Shown here: positions 18,201-26,570 of the stretch, one piece after another
Layout of the letters: each line of letters begins with the position of its first letter
Position numbering within the stretch: the first letter of the stretch is position 1
DNA from: JABMMZ01 sp044341025
GTDB taxonomy: Bacteria > Bacteroidota > Bacteroidia > NS11-12g > UBA955
Direction of reading: 5' to 3'
NCBI GenBank assembly: GCA_044341025.1
Contig: JBIISM010000004.1
Location: 62,001-126,000, forward strand
Length of the DNA: 64,000 nucleotides
The notes under the pieces: generated by a model
Database searches by the model: none
Told to the model about the DNA's origin: nothing
Seen by the model: only the letters and a program-made list of their open reading frames with translations
Translations under genes and position numbers: made by a program

Positions 18201-19608
18201 CAGTACAAGTCAATGGATGCAATTGAATTGCTTTTCCTTCAATGAGTTTTGGTTGGAAAGCTTGTATACCCAATCTGTGCAATGTAGGGGCACGGTTAAG
18301 GAGAACAGGATGACCTTTCAAAATATTTTCAAGAATTTCCCAAATTACGGGTTCTTTTTTGTCTACTATTTTCTTAGCTGACTTAACCGTTTTTACAACA
18401 CCTCTTTCTATCAGTTTTCTGATAATAAATGGCTTGAACAATTCTGCAGCCATCGCTTTTGGCAGACCACACTCACTTAATTTAAGTTTAGGACCTACGA
18501 CAATAACTGAACGACCAGAATAGTCAACACGTTTACCCAATAAATTTAAACGGAAACGACCTTGTTTACCTTTAAGCATATCACTTAAAGATTTTAATGG
18601 TCTGTTACCATCAGATTTAACGGCGCTTGATCTTCTTGTGTTGTCTAACAATGAATCAACAGACTCTTGTAGCATCCTTTTTTCGTTGCGCAAGATTACC
18701 TCTGGAGCCTTAATTTCCATTAAACGCTTCAAACGGTTGTTTCTTATAATTACGCGACGGTATAAATCGTTTAAGTCTGATGTTGCAAAACGACCACCCT
18801 CAAGTGGAACTAACGGACGTAATTCTGGTGGAATAACAGGAAGCATACGCATAATCATCCATTCCGGACGGTTAACGTTTCCTTCTCTATTGGCCGATCT
18901 GAAACTTTCGATTACCTTCAAACGTTTCAATGCTTCAGCTTTACGTTGTTGAGATGTTTCAGTTGCTGCTTGGTTTCTCAAACTGTAACTTAAACCATCT
19001 AAATCAATACTGGTTAATAGTTCCCATAATGCATCTGCACCCATTTTGGCTACAAACTTTTTAGGATCAGAATCATCTAAATATTGATTTTCCTTAGGAA
19101 GTTTATCTAAAATATCTAGATATTCTTCTTCAGATAGTAAATCTAATCTGTTGATCCCTTCATATTCACCACTTTGAATAACAATGTATCTTTCGTAGTA
19201 AACTACTAAATCTAATTTTTTACTGCTTAGACCTAACAAATAGCCAATTTTATTTGGCAATGAGCGGAAATACCAAATATGCGCAACAGGCACCACCAAA
19301 TTGATGTGACCCATTCTTTCGCGTCTCACCTTTTTCTCAGTCACTTCAACACCACAGCGGTCGCAAACGATACCTTTATAACGGATGCGTTTGTACTTTC
19401 CACAATGACATTCGTAGTCTTTAATAGGTCCGAAAATTCTTTCACAGAATAATCCACCCATTTCAGGTTTGTAACTACGGTAGTTGATTGTTTCCGGCTT
19501 GATTACTTCACCAAAAGATTTTTGTAAAATACTTTCAGGAGAAGCAAGACCAATTCGGATTTTGGTGAAATTGCTTTTTATCTTTTGATTCTTTTTAATC
19601 GTTGACAT
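15289..19608 (-). CDS. rpoC: DNA-directed RNA polymerase subunit beta'
   Basis: 1439 residues. The N-terminal zinc ribbon is CHCGKYKRIRYKGIVCDRCGV near residue 65; the catalytic Mg-binding motif NADFDGDQM lies near residue 473; the second zinc site (CETKSGVC...CSRCYGR) is near 898, followed by the trigger-loop region (TQLTLRTFHVGG). Length is typical of the phylum. It follows rpoB by 38 nt and ends the operon before a strong terminator. Confidence 0.99.
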   Translation of the reverse strand: MSTIKKNQKIKSNFTKIRIGLASPESILQKSFGEVIKPETINYRSYKPEMGGLFCERIFGPIKDYECHCGKYKRIRYKGIVCDRCGVEVTEKKVRRERMGHINLVVPVAHIWYFRSLPNKIGYLLGLSSKKLDLVVYYERYIVIQSGEYEGINRLDLLSEEEYLDILDKLPKENQYLDDSDPKKFVAKMGADALWELLTSIDLDGLSYSLRNQAATETSQQRKAEALKRLKVIESFRSANREGNVNRPEWMIMRMLPVIPPELRPLVPLEGGRFATSDLNDLYRRVIIRNNRLKRLMEIKAPEVILRNEKRMLQESVDSLLDNTRRSSAVKSDGNRPLKSLSDMLKGKQGRFRLNLLGKRVDYSGRSVIVVGPKLKLSECGLPKAMAAELFKPFIIRKLIERGVVKTVKSAKKIVDKKEPVIWEILENILKGHPVLLNRAPTLHRLGIQAFQPKLIEGKAIQLHPLTCTGFNADFDGDQMAVHVPLGNAAILEAQLLMLAPHNILNPANGSPITVPSQDMVLGLYYITKGRKNTPQKLVKGEGITFYSPEEVIIALNEGKADLHAHIKCKLLDKDGNGNFTYQLIETTVGRVLFNQVVPEGVGYINQLLTKKSLRDIISNFVKEVGVARTSKFLDDIKDLGFHYAFKGGLSFNLNYVQIPDAKEKLIDQARSEVEEIKFNYENGFITNNERYNQVIDIWTRINSQVGEILLKELAENDQGFNPIYMMLDSGARGSKEQIRQLGGMRGLMAKPQKNIGGGVGEIIENPILSNFKEGLSVLEYFISTHGARKGLADTALKTADAGYLTRRLHDVAQDVIITEHDCDTLRGLSLTALKDNDDVVESLYERILGRTGLYDTFHPETGALIVAAGSEITEEVAREIESSGIEEMEIRSVLTCETKSGVCSRCYGRNLTNGRMVQIGEAVGVIAAQSIGEPGTQLTLRTFHVGGTASSIAAESQIVSRFDGIVSFDELKTVTTEKTDEASGSAQKVELNLSRSAEVRILDPKNKNILITFVVPYGSFVYLKEGDKVKKGDLICAWDPYNAVILSDLAGKIQYDNVIDGITFREENDEVTGYGEKVIIETKDKTKSPSIKIIGKDKTVLKEISLPVGAHISVNDGKAISAGDIIAKIPRSARGTRDITGGLPRVTELFEARNPSNPATVSEIDGVVTYGGIKRGNREITVTSKDGELKHYMIPLSKHIFVQDNDYIKAGAPLSDGAITPQDILRIQGPTAVQRYILNGIQEVYRLQGVKINDKHIEIIVRQMMQKMIIEQPGDTQFLENEIVEKRELFEENDWIFDRKVVLEAGDSDKLKVGQIVSLRELREENSSLKRQDKTQVFVRDAVTATADSVLQGITRASLATRSFMSAASFQETTKVLNEAAIAGKVDFMRGLKENVIVGHLIPAGTGMRAYDNIVVGSKEEFERLMASKEEGEVASSN

Positions 19609-19646
19609 TAATGTTCTGCTTTTTTTTTGTGAATGTAAATTTTAGC

Positions 19647-22600
19647 CTATTCTTCAAAGGTCATTTCGATACCCAAACCTCTTAATTCATGTATTAGTAC
19701 ATTGAATGATTCAGGAATTCCAATTTGGGTAATGTTATCACCTTTAACAATAGCTTCGTATGTTTTAGAACGACCCAAGATATCGTCTGACTTAATGGTT
19801 AAGATTTCTCTTAAGATATTTGCTGCACCGAATGCTTCAAGTGCCCAAACCTCCATTTCACCAAAACGCTGGCCACCAAATTGTGCTTTACCACCTAGAG
19901 GCTGTTGAGTAATCATTGAATACGGTCCGATTGAACGGGCGTGCATCTTATCATCAACCATGTGGCCCAATTTCAGCATATAGATAATGCCTACAGTCGT
20001 CGGTTGGTGGAATCGATCACCTGTTAATCCATCGTATAAGAATACTTGGCCATTGATTGGAATATTGGCTTGTTTGCTATACTCATCTATTTGAGTTGGA
20101 GTTGCTCCATCAAAAATTGGCGTAGCAAATTTCAAACCTAATTCTTTTCCTGCCCAACCTAATACGGTCTCATAAATTTGACCCAAGTTCATCCTTGATG
20201 GCACGCCTAGTGGATTCAATACGATATCTACTGGAGTTCCATCTTCTAGGAAAGGCATATCCTCGGCGCGAACAATACGGGCAACAATACCTTTGTTACC
20301 GTGTCTTCCCGCCATCTTATCACCTACTTTTAATTTACGTTTTACTGCAACATAAACTTTAGCCATTTTCAAAATACCAGTTGGCAATTCATCGCCTACA
20401 GTGATTGCATAATATTCACGTCTAAATGAAGCATAAAGTTCAGTTAATTGAGACTTAAAGTTTTTAAGAATGGTATTAACCTGAACGTTTTTATCCGCAT
20501 CAGAAGTCCAACTTCCAAAGTTTACGTTGTCGTAATCTACAGAAGAAAGGTTTTTAAGCGTGAATTTGGTTCCTTTAGGAATCATGTCATCTCCATACAC
20601 GGCTTTAACACCAGCAGAAGTTTTGCCATTAAGAACTTTGAATAATTTTTGAACCAAAATTTCAATTAATTTTTCTTTATTCTTTCTGTAATCAACTTCG
20701 TTTTTAGCTAATTTAGCTTTTTCCTCAGTTTTTGCGCCTTTTTCTTTTTTGGTTTTAGTGAATAATTTTTTATCGATAACGATACCCTCAGTTGATGGTG
20801 GCGCTTTCAATGAAGCATCTTTAACATCACCAGCTTTATCACCAAAGATAGCCCTCAACAATTTCTCTTCTGGAGAAGGTTCAGTTTCACCTTTTGGTGT
20901 TATTTTACCGATAATGATATCACCTTCTTTTAATTCAGCGCCAATTCTAATTAGACCATTTTCATCTAAGTTTCTTGTAGCTTCTTCACTAACGTTGGGA
21001 ATATCATTGGTTAATTCTTCTTCACCGCGTTTGGTATCACGCACTTCCAATTCGAATTCATCAATGTGAATTGAAGTATACCAATCGTCGCTAACTACTT
21101 TTTCAGATATAACGATCGCATCTTCGAAGTTGTATCCTTGCCAAGGCATGAATGCAACTTTCAAGTTTCTTCCAATCGCTAATTCTCCATCTTGTGTTGC
21201 ATAACCTTCACATAAAACTTCACCTTTGCTTACCCTCTGACCTTTGCTTACGATTGGTCTTAGGTTAATACAAGTGCTTTGGTTGGTTCTTAAAAATTTA
21301 GTTAATGCATAAGTCTTAATATTGCTAGCAAAATTCAACAATTCATCATCAGCTGTATAGTCATAACGAATTTTGATTTCATTTGCATCAACATAATCTA
21401 CAACACCATCACCTTCGGCCATAACTAATGCGCGCGAATCTCTTGCAACTCTCTCTTCAAGACCTGTTCCAACAATTGGAGATTCAGGTCTTAACAAAGG
21501 AACTGCTTGACGTTGCATGTTTGATCCCATCAAAGCCCTGTTCGCATCATCATGCTCAAGGAAAGGAATTAAAGAGGCCGCGATAGAAACGATCTGGTTT
21601 GGAGCAACGTCCATGAAGTTTAATTTCTCAGCTTCTACAAGCGGGAAGTCACCTTCAAAACGTGCCTTGATTTCCTTTTCTTTGAATTCACCTTTTTCGC
21701 TGATATCGACGTTACATTGGGCGATGATTTTGCCATCTTCCTCTTCTGCACTAAGATAAACAACAGGTTTTGCGAAATTAACACGGCCATTTTCTACAGG
21801 TCTGTATGGTGTTTCAATGAATCCCATACTGTTAATTTTCGCATGCACACAAAGAGATGAAATCAAACCGATGTTTGGACCCTCTGGAGTTTCAATCGTA
21901 CATAAACGACCATAGTGCGTATAGTGTACGTCACGTACCTCAAAACCAGCTCTTTCACGTGAAAGACCACCTGGTCCAAGTGCTGACATTCTTCTTTTGT
22001 GGGTTATTTCAGCCAACGGATTTGTTTGGTCCATGAACTGAGATAATTGGTTGGTACCAAAGAATGAATTTATTACAGATGACAATGAACGCGCATTGAT
22101 TAAATCAGTCGGCGTAAATACTTCGTTGTCACGGATATTCATTTTTTCACGAATGGTTCTAGCCATACGGGCCAAACCAACACCAAATTGAGCATACAAT
22201 TGCTCTCCAACTGTTCTTACACGTCTATTGCTTAAGTGGTCAATATCATCGACTTCAGAACGGCTATTACTTAGTTCTATTAGGTACGTGATAATTTTAA
22301 TGATGTCTTCATTGGTTAAAACTTTCACTTCCATTCCGGTGGTAAGATTTAACTTTTTGTTGATTCTATAACGACCAACTTCACCTAAATCATAGCGTTT
22401 ATCGGAGAAGAACAATCTTTCAATGATACCACGAGCTGTTTCTTCATCTGGTGGATCAGTATTCCTCAATTGACGGTAAATATGCTCAACAGCTTCTTTA
22501 CCGTTGTTAGATGTATCCTTTTGTAAAGTGTTATAAATGATTGTAAAATCATTTTTTCCTTCTTCTTCTTTATTCAGGATAATTGTTTTTACACCCGCTT

Positions 22601-23462
22601 CAACGATTTCATCGATATGAGAAGCTTCAAGAATTGTATCGCGTTCGATTATAACTTCGTTGCGTTCAATAGATACAACCTCTCCGGTATCTTCATCCAC
22701 AAAATCTTCTACCCAAGTGCGCAAAACTCTTGCAGATAGTTTTCTGCCTACAAATTTTTTGAGACCGGTTTTAGAAACTTTAACTTCTTCAGCTAGACCA
22801 AATATGTTTAAGATGTCTTTGTCAGACTCAAATCCAATTGCCCTAAGTAAAGTAGTTACAGGAAATTTCTTTTTACGGTCTATATATGCGTACATAACGT
22901 TGTTTACGTCAGTAGCAAATTCAATCCATGAACCTTTAAAAGGAATTACACGGGCTGAATACAATTTAGTTCCATTGGTGTGGTACGATTGACCAAAGAA
23001 TACACCAGGTGAACGGTGTAGCTGAGAAACAATAACTCTTTCAGCACCATTGATTACAAAGGTACCGCTTGGTGTCATGTATGGAATTGTACCTAAATAT
23101 ACGTCTTGAACGATGGTTTCAAAATCTTCATGTTCCGGATCGTTACAAGAAAGTTTTAGTTTGGCTTTTAGAGGCACAGAATAAGTGAGGCCTCTTTCGA
23201 TACATTCAGTAATCTCGTATCGAGGTGGGTCAACAAAATAGTCTAAAAATTCTAAGTTGAAAATGTTTCTGGTATCGTTTATAGGAAAATTTTCCTGAAA
23301 AACCTTGAATAGACCTTCGTCAGTTCTTTTATCAACGTGGGTTTCCAGTTGAAAGAACTCTTTAAAAGATTGCAATTGCACGTCAAGGAAATCCGGATAA
23401 TCAATTACTTTATCGATTGATGCGAAATTGATTCTTTTTGGTTGTTTTACTTTTGTTGCCAA
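19647..23462 (-). CDS. rpoB: DNA-directed RNA polymerase subunit beta
   Basis: 1271 residues. The rifampicin pocket reads FFGTNQLSQFMDQTNPLAEI then THKRRMSALGPGGLS, with the Gln, Asp, His, Arg and Ser positions linked to resistance all of the sensitive type. The catalytic-core segments ETPEGPNIGL, the MAGRHGNKG motif and QPLGGKAQFGGQRFGEMEVW are intact. Between rplL and rpoB lies a strong hairpin (23522-23555), so its expression is probably set by partial read-through. Confidence 0.99.
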   Translation of the reverse strand: MATKVKQPKRINFASIDKVIDYPDFLDVQLQSFKEFFQLETHVDKRTDEGLFKVFQENFPINDTRNIFNLEFLDYFVDPPRYEITECIERGLTYSVPLKAKLKLSCNDPEHEDFETIVQDVYLGTIPYMTPSGTFVINGAERVIVSQLHRSPGVFFGQSYHTNGTKLYSARVIPFKGSWIEFATDVNNVMYAYIDRKKKFPVTTLLRAIGFESDKDILNIFGLAEEVKVSKTGLKKFVGRKLSARVLRTWVEDFVDEDTGEVVSIERNEVIIERDTILEASHIDEIVEAGVKTIILNKEEEGKNDFTIIYNTLQKDTSNNGKEAVEHIYRQLRNTDPPDEETARGIIERLFFSDKRYDLGEVGRYRINKKLNLTTGMEVKVLTNEDIIKIITYLIELSNSRSEVDDIDHLSNRRVRTVGEQLYAQFGVGLARMARTIREKMNIRDNEVFTPTDLINARSLSSVINSFFGTNQLSQFMDQTNPLAEITHKRRMSALGPGGLSRERAGFEVRDVHYTHYGRLCTIETPEGPNIGLISSLCVHAKINSMGFIETPYRPVENGRVNFAKPVVYLSAEEEDGKIIAQCNVDISEKGEFKEKEIKARFEGDFPLVEAEKLNFMDVAPNQIVSIAASLIPFLEHDDANRALMGSNMQRQAVPLLRPESPIVGTGLEERVARDSRALVMAEGDGVVDYVDANEIKIRYDYTADDELLNFASNIKTYALTKFLRTNQSTCINLRPIVSKGQRVSKGEVLCEGYATQDGELAIGRNLKVAFMPWQGYNFEDAIVISEKVVSDDWYTSIHIDEFELEVRDTKRGEEELTNDIPNVSEEATRNLDENGLIRIGAELKEGDIIIGKITPKGETEPSPEEKLLRAIFGDKAGDVKDASLKAPPSTEGIVIDKKLFTKTKKEKGAKTEEKAKLAKNEVDYRKNKEKLIEILVQKLFKVLNGKTSAGVKAVYGDDMIPKGTKFTLKNLSSVDYDNVNFGSWTSDADKNVQVNTILKNFKSQLTELYASFRREYYAITVGDELPTGILKMAKVYVAVKRKLKVGDKMAGRHGNKGIVARIVRAEDMPFLEDGTPVDIVLNPLGVPSRMNLGQIYETVLGWAGKELGLKFATPIFDGATPTQIDEYSKQANIPINGQVFLYDGLTGDRFHQPTTVGIIYMLKLGHMVDDKMHARSIGPYSMITQQPLGGKAQFGGQRFGEMEVWALEAFGAANILREILTIKSDDILGRSKTYEAIVKGDNITQIGIPESFNVLIHELRGLGIEMTFEE

Positions 23463-23504
23463 TTTTGTAAAATATTAAATTTTGTGTTGGTTAAACCGAT
23501 TTTT

Positions 23505-23555
23505 ATAAAAAAACAAAAACACCAATAGACCCATCGGTTAAAGTGGGTCTATTGG
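23505..23555 (-). terminator. attenuator-like hairpin between rplL and rpoB
   Basis: Perfect 12-bp stem: CCAATAGACCCA (23522-23533) with TGGGTCTATTGG (23544-23555), loop 10 nt. On the minus strand it is followed by TGTTTTTGTTTTTTT. It lies inside the operon, so it probably acts as a partial terminator that lowers rpoBC transcription relative to ribosomal proteins, as known for the rplL-rpoB interval of E. coli. Confidence 0.75.
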
Positions 23556-23579
23556 AGTTAAATAGAGCTAAATATTGAA

Positions 23580-23957
23580 TTACTTGATCTCAACTTCAGC
23601 ACCAGTTTCTGTAAGTTTTGCCATCAATGCTTCAGCTTCGTCTTTAGCAATGTTTTCTTTTACAGGTTTTGGAGCTCCGTCTACCAAGTCTTTTGCTTCT
23701 TTCAAGCCAAGTCCGGTTAAGTCTTTAACAACTTTAACTACGTTTAATTTGTTAGGACCAGCGCTTTTTAGGATTACAGTGAATTCTGTTTGAACGGCAG
23801 CAGCTTCGCCAGCACCAGCAGAAGCTGGGGCAGCAACGGCTACAGCAGCAGCTGCAGGTTCGATACCATATTCATCTTTCAAAATTTGGGCTAATTCGTT
23901 TACCTCTTTAACGGTAAGATTAACCAATTGTTCAGCAAATGCTTTTAAGTCAGCCAT
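23580..23957 (-). CDS. rplL: 50S ribosomal protein bL12 (L7/L12)
   Basis: 125 residues. N-terminal dimerisation helix (FAEQLVNLTVKEVNELAQIL), an alanine-rich hinge (AAAAVAVAAPASAGAGEAAA) and a C-terminal factor-binding domain ending KLTETGAEVEIK with the conserved GLGLKEAKDLVDG. It forms the ribosomal stalk with L10, encoded 30 nt upstream. Confidence 0.99.
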   Translation of the reverse strand: MADLKAFAEQLVNLTVKEVNELAQILKDEYGIEPAAAAVAVAAPASAGAGEAAAVQTEFTVILKSAGPNKLNVVKVVKDLTGLGLKEAKDLVDGAPKPVKENIAKDEAEALMAKLTETGAEVEIK

Positions 23958-23987
23958 TTTTCTTAATTGTTTTTTTTTAAATTGTTT

Positions 23988-24506
23988 TTAATTTCTTTCT
24001 GATAATGTTTTAACGATACCGGCAATTTTGCCACCACCGCTCTGCAACGCTGAAATAACGTTTTGTGCAGGAGATTGTAATAATCCCATAATTTCACCGA
24101 TTAAGTCTTCTTTAGATTTCAAGTTACTCAAGGCTATTAATTGGTCATCACCAATAAATATAGCGCTGTCAACAAATGCACCTTTCAAAGCTGGCTTAGT
24201 ACCTTTCTTTCTGAATTTCAGAATGGCTTGGGCTGGGCTTTTAAAATTAGCACTGAATAACAGAGCAGATGTTCCTTTAAGTGCACCTTCTAATTCACCG
24301 AATTCTTTACCGGAATTTCTCATAGCCTTTAATATCAATGTATTTTTGGCTACCAGCATTTCAATGTCGTTTTTGAATAGTTCACGTCTGAAATTATTTG
24401 TATCTACTGCACTGATACTTGATGTATCGGCAATATACAAACAATTAGCATTTTTGAATTTTTCAGTTAATTCGGCAATTGCTGCGTTTTTTTCTTCTCT
24501 GTTCAT
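23988..24506 (-). CDS. rplJ: 50S ribosomal protein uL10
   Basis: 172 residues, usual length for L10. The N-terminal RNA-binding domain (MNREEKNAAIAELTEKFKN, VAKNTLILKAMRNSG) and the C-terminal helix that binds L12 are present. L10 anchors the stalk on 23S rRNA. Only 9 nt separate it from rplA, so any autoregulatory L10 leader would have to lie within the rplA coding sequence. Confidence 0.98.
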   Translation of the reverse strand: MNREEKNAAIAELTEKFKNANCLYIADTSSISAVDTNNFRRELFKNDIEMLVAKNTLILKAMRNSGKEFGELEGALKGTSALLFSANFKSPAQAILKFRKKGTKPALKGAFVDSAIFIGDDQLIALSNLKSKEDLIGEIMGLLQSPAQNVISALQSGGGKIAGIVKTLSERN

Positions 24507-24515
24507 TTAAGTGAT

Positions 24516-25211
24516 TTAAATTCCTGGAATTGATTTGATGTCGATGCAGATGCTTGGACTCATGGTAGAACTTAAGTAAAGGCTTCTGAAATACGTCCCT
24601 TTGGAAGAAGAGGGCTTCAGTTTACTTAGAGTTTGCATAATTTCTATGGCATTTTCTGCGATTTGATTAGGTTGGAAGCTAACTTTACCGATTGATGTGT
24701 GAATGATACCAGTTTTGTCAACTTTAAAGTCAATTTTACCAGCTTTCACTTCAGTTACGGCTTTTGCCACATCAGGAGTAACAGTTCCTGATTTTGGATT
24801 TGGCATTAAGTTACGTGGGCCTAATATTTTTCCTAACTTACCTAGCTTTGCCATTACAGCAGGCATGGTAATGATAATGTCAATGTCTAACCAACCATTT
24901 GCAATCTTTTCGATATAATCGTCAAGACCTACATAATCGGCTCCAGCAGCTTTTGCTTCTGCTTCTTTATCTGGAGAACACAATACCAAAACACGAACAG
25001 TTTTACCTGTACCATGTGGCAATGTTGCTACACCTCTAACCATTTGGCTAGCTTGTTTAGGATCTACACCCAATTTAACATCAACGTCTACCGATGAATC
25101 AAATTTGGTGAAGGAGATATCCTTTATAAGTTTTGTTGCTTCTTCTAATGAATAAACTTTAGAACTATCAATTTTTTCTAAAACTTTTTTTCTGTTTTTT
25201 GTAAGTGCCAT
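24516..25211 (-). CDS. rplA: 50S ribosomal protein uL1
   Basis: 231 residues. MALTKNRKKVLEKIDSSKVY, then the L1 signature region VLCSPDKEAEAKAAGADYVG and LGPRNLMPNPKSGTVTPDV; the C-terminal strand IGKVSFQPNQIAENA is typical. L1 forms the mobile L1 stalk and usually represses its own operon. It follows rplK by 10 nt. Confidence 0.98.
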   Translation of the reverse strand: MALTKNRKKVLEKIDSSKVYSLEEATKLIKDISFTKFDSSVDVDVKLGVDPKQASQMVRGVATLPHGTGKTVRVLVLCSPDKEAEAKAAGADYVGLDDYIEKIANGWLDIDIIITMPAVMAKLGKLGKILGPRNLMPNPKSGTVTPDVAKAVTEVKAGKIDFKVDKTGIIHTSIGKVSFQPNQIAENAIEIMQTLSKLKPSSSKGTYFRSLYLSSTMSPSICIDIKSIPGI

Positions 25212-25221
25212 TGTCTGTTAA

Positions 25222-25659
25222 TTAAAAAGGTTTATTTCCTGCGATTGTTACACCCATACTTCTGGCAGTTCCAGCAACCATATTCATAGCTGATTCAATT
25301 TTGAAACAGTTTAAATCTGGCATTTTGTCTTCTGCAATTTGCTTTACTTGATCCCATGTTAGTTCGGCAACTTTCTTTCTGTTAGGTTCGGCAGAACCTT
25401 TAGCAGCTTTAGTCGCCTCAATAATTTGAGTTGCAACGGGAGGGGTTTTGATGATGAATTCGAACGATTTATCACCGTATACAGTTAGAACTACTGGTAA
25501 TACCTTACCCATTCTATCTTGTGTACGCGCGTTAAACTGTTTACAAAATTCCATGATGTTTACACCTTTTGAGCCCAGAGCAGGTCCAATGGGAGGTGCG
25601 GGATTTGCTTGTCCGCCTTTTACTTGTAATTTTACGTATCCTGTTATTTCTTTTGCCAT
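25222..25659 (-). CDS. rplK: 50S ribosomal protein uL11
   Basis: 145 residues, full length. MAKEITGYVKLQVKGGQANP, the proline pair PPIGPALGSKGVNIMEFCKQ bound by thiostrepton-type ligands, and the C-terminal rRNA-binding NMVAGTARSMGVTI are all present. It sits between nusG and rplA as in most bacteria. Confidence 0.99.
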   Translation of the reverse strand: MAKEITGYVKLQVKGGQANPAPPIGPALGSKGVNIMEFCKQFNARTQDRMGKVLPVVLTVYGDKSFEFIIKTPPVATQIIEATKAAKGSAEPNRKKVAELTWDQVKQIAEDKMPDLNCFKIESAMNMVAGTARSMGVTIAGNKPF

Positions 25660-25677
25660 GATATAGCTATTTATTTG

Positions 25678-26226
25678 TTATTCTTTATCTACTTGAGTAT
25701 AGTTTAATTCCAGAGGCGTTCTTCTTCCGAAAATTTTCACCATTACCTTTAATTTTTTCTTCTCTTCATTTACCTCTTCGATGATACCGCTGAAACCAGA
25801 GAATGGTCCATCAGTAACTTTGATTGGTTCGCCAACAATAAATGGCTCTGTAGTTTCGATATCTACTCCCCCATTCTCGTCTGCATTTCCAAGGATTCTA
25901 TTTACCTCAGCTTGTCTAAGAGGTACTGGATTATCCTTTGAACCTAAAAAACCAACTACACCGTTTATGCCTTTAATCGTTGCAGCAACTTCACCATGAA
26001 ATTTAGCTTGGATTAAAATATAACCAGGAAAGTAGTTTCTTTCTTTGGCTATCTTTTTACCATTTTTAATTTGGTAGACCTTTTCCATTGGGATAAGGAT
26101 TTGCGGAACGTAGTCAGTTAATTTAGACTTTATAAGCATACTCTCTAAGTTAGCTTTAACTTTTTTTTCCTGACCGGAAACCGCTCTAACCACATACCAT
26201 TGCAAGTCTATTGCTTCCATTGCCAT
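25678..26226 (-). CDS. nusG: transcription termination/antitermination protein NusG
   Basis: 182 residues. The NGN domain (QWYVVRAVSGQEKKVKANLE, NYFPGYILIQ) is followed by a KOW domain (IKVTDGPFSGFSGIIEEVNE). It couples RNA polymerase to the ribosome or Rho. It lies 2 nt downstream of secE in the conserved secE-nusG-rplK order. It is a core NusG rather than a UpxY-type antiterminator, by neighbourhood and length. Confidence 0.97.
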   Translation of the reverse strand: MAMEAIDLQWYVVRAVSGQEKKVKANLESMLIKSKLTDYVPQILIPMEKVYQIKNGKKIAKERNYFPGYILIQAKFHGEVAATIKGINGVVGFLGSKDNPVPLRQAEVNRILGNADENGGVDIETTEPFIVGEPIKVTDGPFSGFSGIIEEVNEEKKKLKVMVKIFGRRTPLELNYTQVDKE

Positions 26227-26228
26227 TA

Positions 26229-26423
26229 TTATTTAAACAAACTATAAAAAAAGTCAAGACCATTGCCTAGCGTATAGTCTAATACCCATACCATCAAAGC
26301 GAATATAAGGGAAGCAACCAATACGATTATTGCACTTTCGCGTAATTCATCCCATGTAGGCCAAGTTACTTTGTTAAGCAACTCATCTGCCGAATGATTC
26401 CACATGTTTCTTAATTTTTCCAT
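26229..26423 (-). CDS. secE: preprotein translocase subunit SecE
   Basis: 64 residues. One amphipathic helix (ADELLNKVTWPTWDELRESA) and one membrane segment (IIVLVASLIFALMVWVLDY), the short bacterial SecE form. The start is the ATG at 26423; a longer frame to 26468 would run through the tRNA-Trp gene and is rejected. SecE clamps SecY in the Sec translocon. Confidence 0.96.
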   Translation of the reverse strand: MEKLRNMWNHSADELLNKVTWPTWDELRESAIIVLVASLIFALMVWVLDYTLGNGLDFFYSLFK

Positions 26424-26438
26424 TTCAATGTTTTTTAG

Positions 26439-26509
26439 CACGAGAGGAGAGATTCGAACTCCCATCAAAGGTTTTGGAGACCTCTATTCTACCCTTGAAC
26501 TACTCTCGT
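26439..26509 (-). tRNA. tRNA-Trp (anticodon CCA)
   Basis: 71-nt cloverleaf: acceptor ACGAGAG/CTCTCGT with G discriminator, anticodon CCA at 26477-26475 in loop CTCCAAA, T arm GGGAGTTCGAATCTCTC. No CCA tail is encoded. It lies between tuf and secE, its usual place in this phylum. Confidence 0.96.
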
Positions 26510-26516
26510 AAAAACA

Positions 26517-26549
26517 TTAGTCACCCTGATTTAGGACCAGGGTGACTAA
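26517..26549 (-). terminator. terminator-like hairpin between tuf and tRNA-Trp
   Basis: Perfect 12-bp stem TTAGTCACCCTG (26517-26528) with CAGGGTGACTAA (26538-26549), loop 9 nt. On the minus strand it follows the tuf stop and is followed by TGTTTTTA, then the tRNA. It may end most tuf transcripts or be a processing site. Confidence 0.65.
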
Positions 26550-26570
26550 CATCCTTATTGTTTAATATTA

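Noticed and set aside
24028..24510. 160-codon open frame on the + strand opposite rplJ
   Set aside because: It is the antisense of a certain ribosomal gene and has no family features; long antisense frames are common opposite conserved genes.
26424..26468. N-terminal extension of secE
   Set aside because: The extra codons overlap the 3' half of tRNA-Trp, and the normal SecE start is at 26423.
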